Assembly: GCF_009708035.1 (NCBI RefSeq)
Contig: NZ_WMBQ01000001.1
Coordinates: forward strand, 124,001-188,000
Source of the DNA: Hyphomicrobium album
Lineage (GTDB): Bacteria; Pseudomonadota; Alphaproteobacteria; Rhizobiales; Hyphomicrobiaceae
Direction: 5' to 3'
DNA length: 64,000 bases
Below the pieces are notes generated by a model that made no database searches, was not told the DNA's origin, and saw only the letters and a program-made list of their open reading frames with translations. Shown one piece after another: positions 1 through 9,405 of this stretch (positions are counted from its first letter, which is position 1; each line of letters begins with the position of its first letter). The position numbers and the translations under genes were made by a program.

Positions 1-2
1 GC

Positions 3-1208
3 CTCACGGTGTCGGGCTGGGTCAACGAGGCTATGTTCGCCTGGGACGACGGCGTCACCTCCGACATCTACATCGGCACGAACTTCGTGGAGCAGTCACG
101 CTTCAGGTTCAACGGCGACGCCAAGATCAACAAGGAGTGGAGCGCCGGCTATATCCTTGAGGTTGGTGTGCAGGGCCACCCATCGAACCGATGGGACCAG
201 GACAATATCGCCTCGCAGCACCCTTCGCCTGCCAACCGCGAATTTGCGTTGAACCTTCGCAAGAGCAATTGGTATCTGAAGAGTACCCGCCTGGGGCAGT
301 TCGCCGTCGGCCTCAACGGCATGGCCACCTATCACCTGCTCGATGATGCCGACCCGACGCTGACACGCAACGTCAATGACGTCGAAGGCGCAGGTGTGTT
401 CTTGGCCGCCTTCAGGCTGCGCCACGACGGCCAGTACGTCGGCAACTTGAGGTGGACGGACGCGCTTCGCGGTATCGCCAATTCGACGCCCGGCGATGGC
501 TTGCGACGTGATATTGTCCGCTACGACACGCCCGAGTGGCATGGCTTCAGTGCTGCGGCCGGCATCGGCGCGAAATACCTCGGCGACGTGATGCTAAGCT
601 ACAAAGGCGATGTCGGAGATTTCAACGTTGTCGCCCGCGGCGGATACGGGTGGAGCAACGATCCGGGCAGCTTGCAAGCCAGCGACTTTGGCACCTTCGT
701 TCCCGATGGCACGCCGTGCATCTCAGCCAGCACCAACGTCACCTCAGAGCCCGATTTCCATTGCCGGTGGGGCGGCGTCGGCTCGACGATCATGCACAAT
801 CCGACTGGCCTCTTTGTGTACGGCGGCTGGGGACAGATCACCACGACGACCGATCACGTATTTCCGGCGGGCACGGTCTTCCTGTCGACCAGCAACATGT
901 TCTTCCTGCAGCCCGGCATCGAGCGGAAATGGAATTCGCTCGGCAAGACCAACATCTTTGGCGAATATCGTCGCGACAACTCCGGCTCCGCCGCGGGTCG
1001 CACGGTCTCGGCCAACGTCGAGACTTGGCAGGCAGGCGTCGTTCAGAAGATCGACAACGCCGACTTGACCCTCTACCTAGTCTATCAGAACACGAGCGGC
1101 GACGTTTTGGGTAACGCACGCACTGCAGCGGCCAATTTCGCCCCCATCGGCAAGACCGACCTGGAGCCCTTCCAGATCCTCGTCACGGGCGCCAAGCTCA
1201 ACTTCTGA
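3..1208 (+). CDS. Porin, alphaproteobacterial type (5'-truncated by window edge)
   Basis: Outer-membrane beta-barrel protein for passive diffusion of small solutes. The frame is open to the left edge and reads LTVSGWVNEAMFAW, the start of the first barrel strand in the alphaproteobacterial porin family, so the signal peptide and the true start lie outside the window. About 400 residues are present, with alternating hydrophobic/polar strands, many Gly/Tyr/Trp residues, and a C-terminal strand ending in Asn-Phe, the usual terminal aromatic that the BAM machinery recognises. A single Cys pair (near residues 238 and 251) sits in a presumed loop. It is followed 94 bp later by gltX on the same strand, with no clear terminator between. 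Substrate specificity cannot be told. Confidence 0.85.
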   Translation, partial: LTVSGWVNEAMFAWDDGVTSDIYIGTNFVEQSRFRFNGDAKINKEWSAGYILEVGVQGHPSNRWDQDNIASQHPSPANREFALNLRKSNWYLKSTRLGQFAVGLNGMATYHLLDDADPTLTRNVNDVEGAGVFLAAFRLRHDGQYVGNLRWTDALRGIANSTPGDGLRRDIVRYDTPEWHGFSAAAGIGAKYLGDVMLSYKGDVGDFNVVARGGYGWSNDPGSLQASDFGTFVPDGTPCISASTNVTSEPDFHCRWGGVGSTIMHNPTGLFVYGGWGQITTTTDHVFPAGTVFLSTSNMFFLQPGIERKWNSLGKTNIFGEYRRDNSGSAAGRTVSANVETWQAGVVQKIDNADLTLYLVYQNTSGDVLGNARTAAANFAPIGKTDLEPFQILVTGAKLNF

Positions 1209-1302
1209 AGCCGGCGGGGGGCAGCCGCGGGCCGCGCTTGAGTTCTCGCGGGCGCCGCTTATAGGTTGCTGCGACTTCGCCTTCCCGGGACAATCCTGAA
1301 TC

Positions 1303-2667
1303 ATGTCGGTCACCGTCCGCTTTGCGCCGAGCCCCACTGGGCGCCTGCACGTCGGCAACATCCGTACGGCGCTGCTCAACTGGCTGTTCGCCCGCCAGTC
1401 GGGCGGCGCCTTCTGGCTGCGCCTCGACGATACCGATACGCAGCGCTCGACCGAGGAGTTCGCCGAGGGCATCCGCCGCGACCTCGAGTGGCTGGGGCTG
1501 CGCTGGTCGCGCGAGGAGCGCCAGTCGTTGCGGACCGATCGCTATGTCGCCGCCGCCGAGCTCTTGAAGGCGCGGGGCCGGCTCTATTCCTGCTACGAGA
1601 GCGAGGATGAGCTGGACCGCAAGCGCAAGCGCCAGTTGGCGCGCGGTCTGCCGCCCATCTACGACCGCGCGGGGCTCAAACTCACCGACACGGAGCGCGC
1701 CGCGCTCGAGGCCGAGGGCCGCAAGCCGCATTGGCGCTTTCGCTTGGCCAACTCCGATGCCGATCTGGCACCGCTGCCTACCATCGTCTCGTGGAACGAC
1801 CTCATTCGCGGCGACCAGACGGTCGACGTGGGTTCGTTGTCTGACCCCGTCGTCATCCGTGCCGATGGGAGCTTCCTCTACACGTTCACGAGCGTGGTCG
1901 ACGATGCCGAGTTCGGCGTCACCCACGTGATCCGTGGCGAGGACCACGTCACCAACACGGGCGTGCAGGTGCAGCTCTTCGAGGCGCTGGGCAAGGAGCA
2001 GCCGGCGTTCGGGCACCACAGTCTGCTCATCGGCGCTGACGGGCACGCCTTGTCGAAACGCCTCGGGGCATTGTCGATCGAAAGCCTGCGCGAAGCCGGC
2101 ATCGAGCCGCTGGCACTGGCGAGCTACACGGCGCTTATCGGGACATCCGATCCGATCGAGCCGCAGCCAAACCTCGACGCGCTGGCGGGCCGCTTCGCCT
2201 TCTCCAAGATCTCTACCGGTCCGGCCCGCTTCGACCCCGAGGAGCTTAAGGCGCTCAATGCGCGGCTCTTGCACGTCACTCCCTACGCCGCGGTCGCCGG
2301 GCGGCTGGAGGAAATGGGCATCGGCGGAGGCGCGGCGTTCTGGGATACCGTCCGGGGCAATCTCTCGGTGCTGGAAGATGCAGCGTCCTGGTGGCAGGTC
2401 ATCGGCGGCGAATTAGCCCCCCAGATCGAAGACCGCGAGCTGACCGACAAGGCCGCAGCGCTGCTGCCCGCCGAGCCGTGGGACGATACGACCTGGGACA
2501 CGTGGGTCGCGGCGCTCAAGACGGCAAGCGGGCGCAAGGGGCGCGCCCTGTTTCATCCGCTGCGGTTGGCGTTGACCGGCCGCGAGGATGGACCGGAGCT
2601 GAAGCAGTTGCTGCCGCTGATCGGGCGGTCCAGGACGGAAGCGCGCCTGCTTGGTCGCGCCGCGTGA
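1303..2667 (+). CDS. gltX: Glutamate--tRNA ligase
   Basis: Charges tRNA-Glu (and often tRNA-Gln in organisms using the amidotransferase route) with glutamate in the cytoplasm. The class I signature opens the protein ([14 protein letters not shown], residues 6-19, the HIGH motif), and the KMSKS counterpart is LSKRLGAL around residues 249-256. At 454 residues it has the usual length of a bacterial GltX. The start ATG follows an upstream in-frame stop and gives the family-typical N-terminus. Alphaproteobacteria often carry two gltX paralogues; a second copy would be elsewhere. The gene converges on the GNAT gene with only 6 bp between the stop codons. Confidence 0.93.
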   Translation: MSVTVRFAPSPTGRLHVGNIRTALLNWLFARQSGGAFWLRLDDTDTQRSTEEFAEGIRRDLEWLGLRWSREERQSLRTDRYVAAAELLKARGRLYSCYESEDELDRKRKRQLARGLPPIYDRAGLKLTDTERAALEAEGRKPHWRFRLANSDADLAPLPTIVSWNDLIRGDQTVDVGSLSDPVVIRADGSFLYTFTSVVDDAEFGVTHVIRGEDHVTNTGVQVQLFEALGKEQPAFGHHSLLIGADGHALSKRLGALSIESLREAGIEPLALASYTALIGTSDPIEPQPNLDALAGRFAFSKISTGPARFDPEELKALNARLLHVTPYAAVAGRLEEMGIGGGAAFWDTVRGNLSVLEDAASWWQVIGGELAPQIEDRELTDKAAALLPAEPWDDTTWDTWVAALKTASGRKGRALFHPLRLALTGREDGPELKQLLPLIGRSRTEARLLGRAA

Positions 2668-2673
2668 TCGGGC

Positions 2674-3228
2674 TCAGTGCACGACGTCGGGGCGCCGGCT
2701 GCCGATCTTGCGCATGAAGGTGATCGGCATCTCGCGGCCGGAGGGGAGGCCCCAGGCGCCGCGGCGCGTCTCCAGATAGCCCAGCCGCTCGAACAGCGAG
2801 GCGGCGTTGAGCGTCACGCTTGCTTCTACGGCGCGATATCCGGCCGCGTGCAACTCGTTCTCGAGGTGCTCGACGAGGCGGGAGCCGATGCCGCTGCCCG
2901 TGAACAAGGGATGCACGAAGACGGCGACGATGCGCGCCGTGGGCTTCTTGTCCTCGCCGACGCTCCAGGCAGCGATGCCGACCATTTCCGATCCGACGAA
3001 AGCGCCGTAGGCGTGATTGCCGAGCAAGATATCGGCGTAGTGGGGGCTGCGTACGAACTCGGCGAACGCGCCGATCTCGGGTGGCGAATAGTGTCCGGCC
3101 GCGCCGCGCGCGAACGCCGCGCCTACGACATAGCGCGCCGTCGAGAGATCATCGACGCTCAGCCGCCGGATCTCCAGCATATCGACAAGGCTCTCGGCGG
3201 TGGCGGGGACGTCCATCTTTGGGTTCAC
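2674..3228 (-). CDS. GNAT family N-acetyltransferase
   Basis: Predicted acetyl-CoA-dependent N-acetyltransferase of 184 residues with unknown substrate. The GNAT core is visible: a beta4 strand with ARIVAVFVHPLFTGSGIGSRLVEHLE (R/Q-x-x-G-x-G/A acetyl-CoA loop as G-S-G-I-G-S), followed by the beta5/alpha4 region ending in ASLFERLGY, the usual FYxxxGF-like C-terminal motif. A 15-20 residue extension precedes the fold, so translation may instead start at the internal Met 17 (MLEIRRLS). It lies convergent to gltX and is transcribed away from the DUF2865 gene, apparently as a single gene. Confidence 0.8.
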   Translation of the reverse strand: MNPKMDVPATAESLVDMLEIRRLSVDDLSTARYVVGAAFARGAAGHYSPPEIGAFAEFVRSPHYADILLGNHAYGAFVGSEMVGIAAWSVGEDKKPTARIVAVFVHPLFTGSGIGSRLVEHLENELHAAGYRAVEASVTLNAASLFERLGYLETRRGAWGLPSGREMPITFMRKIGSRRPDVVH

Positions 3229-3293
3229 GAAGCTCGGGGTTGTTCCAGCCTAGGCTAATCTACGCCGGAGGAATGACAGCCACCCCGGCGCCT

Positions 3294-4397
3294 TTATCGT
3301 TGATTTTGCGCGTCAACTTCGGAGCGAGCTTCCCATCCGGTCGAGCCCGTATCGGCGCGCTTTCCCTGATCGGCCGGCGCGTCCTTGGGAACGTACTCCG
3401 CCTCCTTGCACGAGCAGCCCTTCACCAACTCCTTGCGGTAGCGGAAGGCCGTTTTGAGGCTCGTGTACGGTTCCTGGCTGCGGAAGGCGACCGACTGGTC
3501 CATGCCCGCGCCCGGGTTCTGGTAGTAGTAGAGCTCGGCCGGCGCCGCGCACTTCGACTGGCAGGCCTCGGAGTCCTGCTCGAAGTGGCTCGGCAGCGTC
3601 GAGAAGCTCACCGGGAAATAGTAGCCGTCGCAGAGGCGCACGCACACGGTTCTATACGTGGCGGACGAGTGCGCTCCACCCCCGAAGGGCGTCCACCCGT
3701 TCGAGAAGCTGCTCTCGCCTTCGTCCTGCCAGATCGAGGATTCGCTGCCGCGATCGTAGCGCCGCGCCTCTTGCGTGTAGTTCGCGCCGCAGTTGTTGCG
3801 CGCGAGCTCGCTGACGATCTCCTCGCGGTAGGAGCGGGCGCCGGAGCTGGCGATCTGCTGGCGCTGCGCCTCGAGCTCGGAGAGCCGTCGCCGTGCGGCT
3901 TCGCCCTGATCGGCGAGATCGACGCAGCGGCGCGTGCGGCGCAACGTCTTGGAGAAGATGAAATACTCATAGCAGTCGTAGCGCTCGAGGTCCGAGCGGC
4001 TTTGCTCATAGGCCTGCTCGGCCCGCTGGATCTCGGCCTCGATCGCCGGCAGCTGGTCACGCATGCCGTTGGAGCGCTGGCCGTCCTGCACGAGGCGCTG
4101 CTCGAGCTGCAGACAGATGGGGTTCTTCGTCGACCAATTGACGGGCGGCGCCGCCTGCGGCGGAGGCAGCTGCGCACCGGGCGCTGGCTCGGGCCGCGGC
4201 TGCATGCCGGGCGGCGCAGCGTCGGCCGGCGGCGGCTCGCGATACACAGGCTCGTCGGGGATGGGCGGGCGTTCACGCTCGTCCTCGGAGCTGCTCCACG
4301 GCCACCAGCCCTGCGCCAGCACCGGGCAAGCGGCAAGCACCGCCGCGGCAAGGACCGCGGCGCCGAGAGCCTGCCGGCGGGCACGTGCTTTACGCAT
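3294..4397 (-). CDS. DUF2865 domain-containing exported protein
   Basis: Unknown function; 367 residues from the chosen ATG. A signal peptide is clear (basic MRKARARR, then an Ala/Val-rich core, cleavage near ALA|QGWW). A Pro-rich linker follows (about 35-85), then a helical segment (about 90-200), and a C-terminal domain with the DUF2865 signature: YRTVCVRLCDGYYFPVSF, FEQDSEACQSKC and LYYYQNPG, followed by a second Cys pair (GCSCKEAEY). These conserved Cys suggest disulfides in the periplasm. An upstream in-frame start at 4460 would put 21 residues before the signal peptide, so 4397 is preferred. The family is common in Hyphomicrobiales but uncharacterised. Confidence 0.8.
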   Translation of the reverse strand: MRKARARRQALGAAVLAAAVLAACPVLAQGWWPWSSSEDERERPPIPDEPVYREPPPADAAPPGMQPRPEPAPGAQLPPPQAAPPVNWSTKNPICLQLEQRLVQDGQRSNGMRDQLPAIEAEIQRAEQAYEQSRSDLERYDCYEYFIFSKTLRRTRRCVDLADQGEAARRRLSELEAQRQQIASSGARSYREEIVSELARNNCGANYTQEARRYDRGSESSIWQDEGESSFSNGWTPFGGGAHSSATYRTVCVRLCDGYYFPVSFSTLPSHFEQDSEACQSKCAAPAELYYYQNPGAGMDQSVAFRSQEPYTSLKTAFRYRKELVKGCSCKEAEYVPKDAPADQGKRADTGSTGWEARSEVDAQNQR

Positions 4398-4757
4398 TGT
4401 CAAATTCAGTCCTGCCCAAACCGCTGCGGCGGTTTCGTTTTTCGAGCCGCTGCGGCGCAACTATGGACACCAGCAGGTAGGGGGTCAATGCGGAGCAATT
4501 GGGGCGCCCTGTCGCGCTTTACCGCGGAAAAGCGATATGCTTCGGCGCCTTAACGGCTGCGCGCTTGACGAGCCAACGCGTCTTTGCGCATAACGGCGCC
4601 CATGAAGCGCAAGCTGCCCACACGCGCCGTCAATCTGTGCGGCGCTATTATTATTCCGAGCTAGCAATAACCGCTGGCGCGCGGCGCGCTTCTTTGCCCG
4701 AATCCTGAGACAGAGAAATCGTCCCGCCAGCGGCCCGAGGCGACACTAGGGACCGTC
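4398..4757. other. Intergenic region upstream of cysS; one terminator-like hairpin
   Basis: Divergent promoter region of about 360 bp between the DUF2865 gene and cysS. Short open frames here are out of keeping with local codon use and lack ribosome sites. The only clear structure is a hairpin with arms AAACCGC (4418-4424) and GCGGTTT (4429-4435), followed by CGTTTTT on the plus strand. It looks like a small intrinsic terminator pointing toward cysS, although no plus-strand gene ends there. No tRNA-like leader or riboswitch was recognised. Confidence 0.4.
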
Positions 4758-6176
4758 ATGGCCGAAGCGCACTTTCTGATGCTCTACAACACGTTGACGC
4801 GCCGCAAGGAGGAGTTCCTCCCCTTGGACGCCAAGAACGTGCGCATGTATGTGTGCGGCCCCACCGTCTACGACTACGCCCACATCGGCAACGCCCGCCC
4901 CGTCATCGTCTTCGACGTACTGTTCCGGCTCCTGCGCCGGATGTACGGGGAGAAGCACGTCACCTACGTGCGCAACATCACCGACGTCGACGACAAGATC
5001 AACGCCCGCGCCGCCGAGGAGGGGGTGTCGATCCGCGAGCTGACCGAGCGCACGGCCAAGCAGTTCCATGAGGACATCAAGGCGCTGGGCGTCCTGCCGC
5101 CGACGGTCGAGCCGCGCGCCACCGAGCATATCGAGGAGATGAAGGCGCTGATCGAGGCGCTGATTGCCAACGGTCACGCCTACGTCGCGGAAGGGCACGC
5201 GCTGTTCCACGTTCCCTCGATGCCCGACTACGGCAAGCTGTCGAACCGCTCGCTCGACGAGATGGCGGCCGGCGCGCGCGTCGAGGTGGCGCCCTACAAG
5301 AAAGATCCGATGGACTTCGTCCTGTGGAAGCCGTCGAAGCCGGGCGAGCCTTCCTGGCCGTCCCCCGCAGGCATCGAGGAGCCCGGGCGCCCCGGCTGGC
5401 ACATCGAGTGCTCGGCCATGGCCGAGAAGCACTTGGGCCCGGTGTTCGACATCCACGGTGGCGGCATCGACCTCGTCTTCCCGCACCATGAGAACGAGAT
5501 CGCCCAATCGCGCTGCGCCCACGACACGAAGGTCATGGCGCGCTACTGGCTGCACAACGGCTTCCTGCAGGTGGAAGGCGAGAAGATGTCGAAGTCGCTC
5601 GGCAACTTCATCACCATCCACGACTTGCTGAAGGACTGGCCGGGCGAGGTCGTGCGTTTCAATATGCTGCGCACCCACTACCGCCAGCCGATCGACTGGA
5701 CGAAAAAGAGCCTTGAGGAATCGAAGGCGACGCTCGATCGGTGGGGCGAGATCGCCGATCGCACCGGCGGGTCGCTCGTCAAGGGCGCGCTGCCCGACAG
5801 CGGCGTCATCGACGCCCTGAAGGACGACCTCAACACCCCGCTCGCCATCGCGAGGCTGCACGAGCTCGCCAAGGAGGCGAAGGCCGGCAGTGACCCTGCC
5901 TGCGAAATGTGGCTCGCGTCGGCGGCGCTCATGGGCTTTGATGTGAACCGCTGGCATTCGCCGGTGCAGAGCGCCGACCTCGTCGAGATCACCGATCCCG
6001 ACCTGGCGGTGCGCGTAAAGTCGCTGGTGGCGCAACGCGGCGAGGCTCGCAAGACGAAGAACTTCAAGGAGGCCGACCGCATCCGCGACGAGCTGGCGGC
6101 GAGCGGCGTGCTTCTCAAGGATGCCAAAGATCCGGCAACGGGTGAGATCGTCACAACCTGGGAGTTGGCGCGATGA
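4758..6176 (+). CDS. cysS: Cysteine--tRNA ligase
   Basis: Charges tRNA-Cys in the cytoplasm. Class I synthetase hallmarks are present: the zinc Cys and HIGH region [16 protein letters not shown] (Cys33, HIGN 42-45), other zinc ligands in GWHIECSAM (around 218) and HHENEIAQS, and KMSKSLGNF near residue 276. Length 472 is normal. The stop codon overlaps the next start (ATGA at 6173-6176), so cysS is translationally coupled to the GFA gene and probably heads a four-gene unit running through the small membrane protein to cimA. Confidence 0.95.
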   Translation: MAEAHFLMLYNTLTRRKEEFLPLDAKNVRMYVCGPTVYDYAHIGNARPVIVFDVLFRLLRRMYGEKHVTYVRNITDVDDKINARAAEEGVSIRELTERTAKQFHEDIKALGVLPPTVEPRATEHIEEMKALIEALIANGHAYVAEGHALFHVPSMPDYGKLSNRSLDEMAAGARVEVAPYKKDPMDFVLWKPSKPGEPSWPSPAGIEEPGRPGWHIECSAMAEKHLGPVFDIHGGGIDLVFPHHENEIAQSRCAHDTKVMARYWLHNGFLQVEGEKMSKSLGNFITIHDLLKDWPGEVVRFNMLRTHYRQPIDWTKKSLEESKATLDRWGEIADRTGGSLVKGALPDSGVIDALKDDLNTPLAIARLHELAKEAKAGSDPACEMWLASAALMGFDVNRWHSPVQSADLVEITDPDLAVRVKSLVAQRGEARKTKNFKEADRIRDELAASGVLLKDAKDPATGEIVTTWELAR

Positions 6177-6673
6177 CGGCAGAACAGACAGAGCCGCGAT
6201 ACTGGAGCGGCGGGTGCCAGTGCGGTGCCGTGCGCTACAAGGTCGAGGGACCGCTCGACGAGGTGAGCGTCTGCTACTGCCGCATGTGCCAGAAGGCGAC
6301 CGGCGGCGCATTCGGCCTTTTCGTCAAGGTGGCCTACGACAAGATCACCTGGACGCGCGGCGAGCGGAAGCGCTTCGACTCCTCGAACGTCGGCAAGCGC
6401 GGCTTCTGCGAGGACTGCGGTACGCCGCTGACCTGGGAGTTCGAGCACTGGCTCGACGTCACCGTCGCCTCGTTCGACGAGGCGGCGAAGATCGAGCCGG
6501 TCGTGCAGATGGCGATGCCCATGCAGTTTCCGTGGCTGTGGCGGCTCGACGCCATCGATGTGCGCTCCGATAACGCCGATCCGGAATATGCGAACTATCT
6601 GGCCTCTGTCGTTTCCTACCAGCACCCGGACCACGACACCGACAGCTGGACGCCGAAAGACGCAAAGCCATGA
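6173..6673 (+). CDS. GFA family protein (glutathione-dependent formaldehyde-activating/CENP-V fold)
   Basis: A 166-residue zinc-binding protein of the Gfa/CENP-V superfamily. Cys motifs fit the family: Cys15-x-Cys17, Cys36-x-x-Cys39 in [12 protein letters not shown], and Cys79-x-x-Cys82 in [10 protein letters not shown]. The founding member (Paracoccus Gfa) was proposed to help condense formaldehyde with glutathione, but most homologues have no known substrate, so a formaldehyde role is only inference here. The start overlaps the cysS stop by four bases and its own stop overlaps the next small gene in the same way, which argues for one polycistronic message. Confidence 0.85.
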   Translation: MTAEQTEPRYWSGGCQCGAVRYKVEGPLDEVSVCYCRMCQKATGGAFGLFVKVAYDKITWTRGERKRFDSSNVGKRGFCEDCGTPLTWEFEHWLDVTVASFDEAAKIEPVVQMAMPMQFPWLWRLDAIDVRSDNADPEYANYLASVVSYQHPDHDTDSWTPKDAKP

Positions 6674-6798
6674 GCGAAGATTGGCACAAGGACACGCCGG
6701 AGCCGCGCCATTGGCTCTTCTACGTGTTGGTGAAGGTCGGCATCGCCGTAGCCGCTTTCGTAATCTGGCTGACGGCGCGCGAATACGGGTATGTGTGA
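6670..6798 (+). CDS. Small single-pass membrane protein (42 aa)
   Basis: Short gene missed by length cut-offs. It begins in an ATGA overlap with the GFA stop and encodes 42 residues: a charged N-terminus ([15 protein letters not shown]), one hydrophobic helix (about residues 16-35) and a short polar tail. Its end overlaps the frame of the next gene and lies 8 bp before the chosen cimA start. Tight coupling on both sides and clean membrane-protein composition support it as real. No homologous family is recognised and no function is proposed. Confidence 0.65.
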   Translation: MSEDWHKDTPEPRHWLFYVLVKVGIAVAAFVIWLTAREYGYV

Positions 6799-6805
6799 GC
6801 GACAG

Positions 6806-8416
6806 ATGAGCAAGGAACGGCTGTACCTCTTCGATACGACGCTGCGCGACGGTGCGCAGACGACCGGCGTCGACTTCTCAGTCGAGGACAAGCGCCGCAT
6901 TGCCGCCGTGCTCGACGACCTTGGCGTCGACTACGTCGAGGGTGGATTCCCGGGCGCCAACGCCACCGACACGCAGTTTCTCGGCGAGAAGTCGGCCCTC
7001 AAGACCGCCAAAATGACCGCCTTCGGCATGACCAAGCGCGCCGGCCGCTCGGTATCGAACGATCCGGGCTTGCAGGCGGTGCTGTCGTCGCGGGCAGATG
7101 CCATCTGCCTCGTCACCAAGTCATCGGACTATCACGTGCGCGTAGCGCTCGGCATCACCAACGAGGAGAACCTCGAGGGGTTAGCTCAGTCGGTGAAGGC
7201 CGTAGTCGAATCCGGGCGCGAGTGCGCGATCGACTGCGAGCACTTCTTCGACGGCTACAAGGCCAACCGGGAGTATTCCCTCGCCGTCGCGCGCACCGCC
7301 TATGAGGCCGGGGCGCGCTGGGTCGTCCTGTGTGACACCAACGGCGGAACCTTGCCGCACGAGGTGGAGCGCATCGTCGGCGAGGTGACGAAGGTCATCC
7401 CCGGCTCGCACCTCGGCATCCACACCCATAACGACACGGAAAACGCCGTCGCCAATACGTTGATGGCGGTGCGCGGCGGCGTGCGCCACATCCAGGGCAC
7501 GCTGAACGGCATCGGCGAGCGCTGCGGCAACGCCAACCTGACGTCGATCATTCCGACGCTGCTGCTGAAGAGCGAGTTCGCCGACAAGTTCGAAACCGGC
7601 GTGACGCCCGAGCGCCTGCAGAAGCTCACGCACGCCAGCCGCATCCTCGACGAGGTGCTGAACCGCAATCCCGACCGGCACGCGCCCTATGTGGGCGAAA
7701 GCGCCTTCGCGACCAAGGCGGGCATCCACGCGTCGGCGATCCTGAAGGAGCCGCAGACGTACGAGCACGTTACGCCCGAGAGCGTCGGCAACCAGCGGCA
7801 TCTGCTCGTCTCCAAGCAGGGCGGCAAGTCGAGCATCCTCGCCACCATCGAGCGGCTGGGCATCCCGGTCGGTACCGACGACAGCCGCGTTACCCGGCTG
7901 CTCGACGAGGTGAAGAACCGCGAGTCGGTGGGCTACTCCTACGAGGCGGCGGAAGCGTCGTTCGAACTGCTGGCGCGGCGCATGCTGGATACCGTTCCGC
8001 GGTACTTCTCCGTCGACAGCTTCCGCGTCATGGTCGAGCGGCGCCACAACGCGCGCGGCAAGCTCGTCACCGTGTCGGAGGCGATCGTCAAGGTGTTTGT
8101 CAACGGCGACAACGAGCCCCTGTGGTCGGTCGGCGAGGGCAACGGTCCGGTGAATGCGCTCGATCGAGCGCTTCGCAAGGACCTCGGCCGCTATCAGAAG
8201 CACATCGAGGGCGTCGAGCTCGTCGATTACAAGGTGCGTATCCTCACGGGCGGCACCGAGGCCGTGACGCGCGTTCTGGTCGAGAGCCACGACACCCTCA
8301 GCGGCGACCGGTGGTTCACGGTCGGCGTCTCGCCCAACATCATCGATGCGAGCTTCGAGGCGCTGCTCGACTCGATCAACTACAAGCTCATGAAGGACAA
8401 CGCCCAGGCGGCGTAG
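6806..8416 (+). CDS. cimA: (R)-citramalate synthase
   Basis: LeuA-like condensing enzyme making (R)-citramalate from pyruvate and acetyl-CoA, the first step of the threonine-independent isoleucine route. The N-terminus LYLFDTTLRDGAQTTGVDFS carries the HMGL-type catalytic Arg-Asp; metal-binding HTHNDTENAVAN and the glycine-rich GTLNGIGERCGNANL follow. The C-terminal LeuA regulatory dimer domain (about residues 400-530) is present. Length 536 fits the CimA/LeuA-like family rather than LeuA proper. An in-frame ATG at 6791 would overlap the previous gene; ATG 6806 after GAGCGAC gives the family start MSKERLYLFD. A 44-bp near-copy of its 3' part lies about 1 kb downstream. Confidence 0.92.
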   Translation: MSKERLYLFDTTLRDGAQTTGVDFSVEDKRRIAAVLDDLGVDYVEGGFPGANATDTQFLGEKSALKTAKMTAFGMTKRAGRSVSNDPGLQAVLSSRADAICLVTKSSDYHVRVALGITNEENLEGLAQSVKAVVESGRECAIDCEHFFDGYKANREYSLAVARTAYEAGARWVVLCDTNGGTLPHEVERIVGEVTKVIPGSHLGIHTHNDTENAVANTLMAVRGGVRHIQGTLNGIGERCGNANLTSIIPTLLLKSEFADKFETGVTPERLQKLTHASRILDEVLNRNPDRHAPYVGESAFATKAGIHASAILKEPQTYEHVTPESVGNQRHLLVSKQGGKSSILATIERLGIPVGTDDSRVTRLLDEVKNRESVGYSYEAAEASFELLARRMLDTVPRYFSVDSFRVMVERRHNARGKLVTVSEAIVKVFVNGDNEPLWSVGEGNGPVNALDRALRKDLGRYQKHIEGVELVDYKVRILTGGTEAVTRVLVESHDTLSGDRWFTVGVSPNIIDASFEALLDSINYKLMKDNAQAA

Positions 8417-9237
8417 CACCGATGTGCTGGCGCGTCCGCCGAGGGCCAGGAACTCACGTTCTGCTTGGGCCGGCGCAGTGCGGCGACGCGGGTGGTTCCG
8501 TCGCGTCTGCCCCTCTTCGAAGCTCGCGCACGATCGGGTTGCGATCATGCAGCGGGGGCACTCGATCGGCTCAGCCTGAAGAAGGCGTAGAAGTAACCGA
8601 GCCAGAGGAAAACGGAGAAGCCATAGAAGACGATGGTTCGCGCCGACCAAAACGGCCAGGAGCCGGCGGGGCCGATGGCGATCACGTTGGGGTACCAACT
8701 GAAGAGCGTCGAGCGCCACCGATTCCACATGAGGGTCATTTCCGTGTTGCGGGACTGCGCGGTCTTGGCGTCGTTGAAGACGCGCTCGCTGTTCCGCTTC
8801 AACCACCACCAGGAATCTTCGTTGACCAGCTCGAGGCCCCTGTCGGACCGATTACGCATGTAGATGTATTCGATGTCGGTCGTATGCCCGCGAGCGTCGG
8901 GATCGCTGCGGCGTACTTCCGTTCCTGTGATGACGCCGGTCGTCCAGGTTGGACGTGCGTATTCCCATCCAAACCAGAGGGGGATGCCTGCCACCAGTGC
9001 AGCGACGGCCAGGAACGGCCACCCTCTGCGCCATAAGCTGAAGCCAAGCACGAAAATGGCGATGAGGACGATGAAGCCGATCGACGTCCAAGCGTAGAGC
9101 ATGGCTCAAACCTCACAAATGATAGTTGGCCGAAGGATGTTGGCATAGCCGTTCAGTCGAGGCGAAAGAAATGTCCGCGTTGGACCCAGAAGCGGGCGTC
9201 GAGCTCGTAGATTGCAAGGTGCGTATCCTCACGGGCG
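8209..9237 (+). repeat. Direct repeat: 44-bp cimA segment and a near-copy
   Basis: Positions 8209-8252 (inside cimA, encoding GVELVDYKVRILTG) recur at 9194-9237 with only two differences, in the same orientation and offset by 985 bp. The copy still reads GVELVDCKVRILTG in a short open frame, but similarity stops abruptly after it. The feature span covers both copies and the DUF1523 gene between them. It is best read as the remnant of a partial tandem duplication or gene-conversion event. Confidence 0.75.
8545..9102 (-). CDS. DUF1523-like membrane protein
   Basis: 185 residues, function unknown. Two hydrophobic helices open the protein (about 5-22 and 29-47), then a soluble part, then one helix near the C-terminus (about 153-175). 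The soluble part resembles DUF1523: GVITGTEVRRSD, a short TTDIEYIYM strand, and VNEDSWWWLKRNSERVFNDAKTA, which matches the family's N-E-D-(T/S)-W-W signature. It converges on cimA with a 128-bp gap. Probably a single-gene unit anchored in the inner membrane. Confidence 0.7.
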   Translation of the reverse strand: MLYAWTSIGFIVLIAIFVLGFSLWRRGWPFLAVAALVAGIPLWFGWEYARPTWTTGVITGTEVRRSDPDARGHTTDIEYIYMRNRSDRGLELVNEDSWWWLKRNSERVFNDAKTAQSRNTEMTLMWNRWRSTLFSWYPNVIAIGPAGSWPFWSARTIVFYGFSVFLWLGYFYAFFRLSRSSAPAA

Positions 9238-9405
9238 CGCCGAAGGATGATCGCCTTCTCCGCGCTCGGAACGACGTTGAGAAACTGCACTTATCCTCCG
9301 TGCAAAAGCCCATCACGCGCTCGACGCCAGGCGCGGTTGTACTGCGATCGAAAATGAAGATCTCGCCATCCGTTGGCGAAGCGGCAGGCTCGTCGGGCCC
9401 GAAGG
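9126..9405 (+). pseudogene. Non-coding stretch with decayed cimA fragment
   Basis: This 303-bp gap between the DUF1523 gene and the LuxR-type gene contains a 103-codon open frame (9126-9437) that overlaps the 3' end of the opposite-strand regulator. Its only recognisable content is the cimA-derived peptide near its middle. The rest has no protein-like features and no ribosome site of note. It is treated as a pseudogene relic, not a working gene. Confidence 0.45.

Noticed and set aside
1198-2274. 358-codon open frame opposite gltX
   Set aside because: Mirror of gltX codons in GC-rich DNA; no ribosome site and a shadow-type Arg/Gly/Leu composition.
7181-8809. 542-codon frame opposite cimA
   Set aside because: Antisense shadow of cimA, extending into non-coding DNA.
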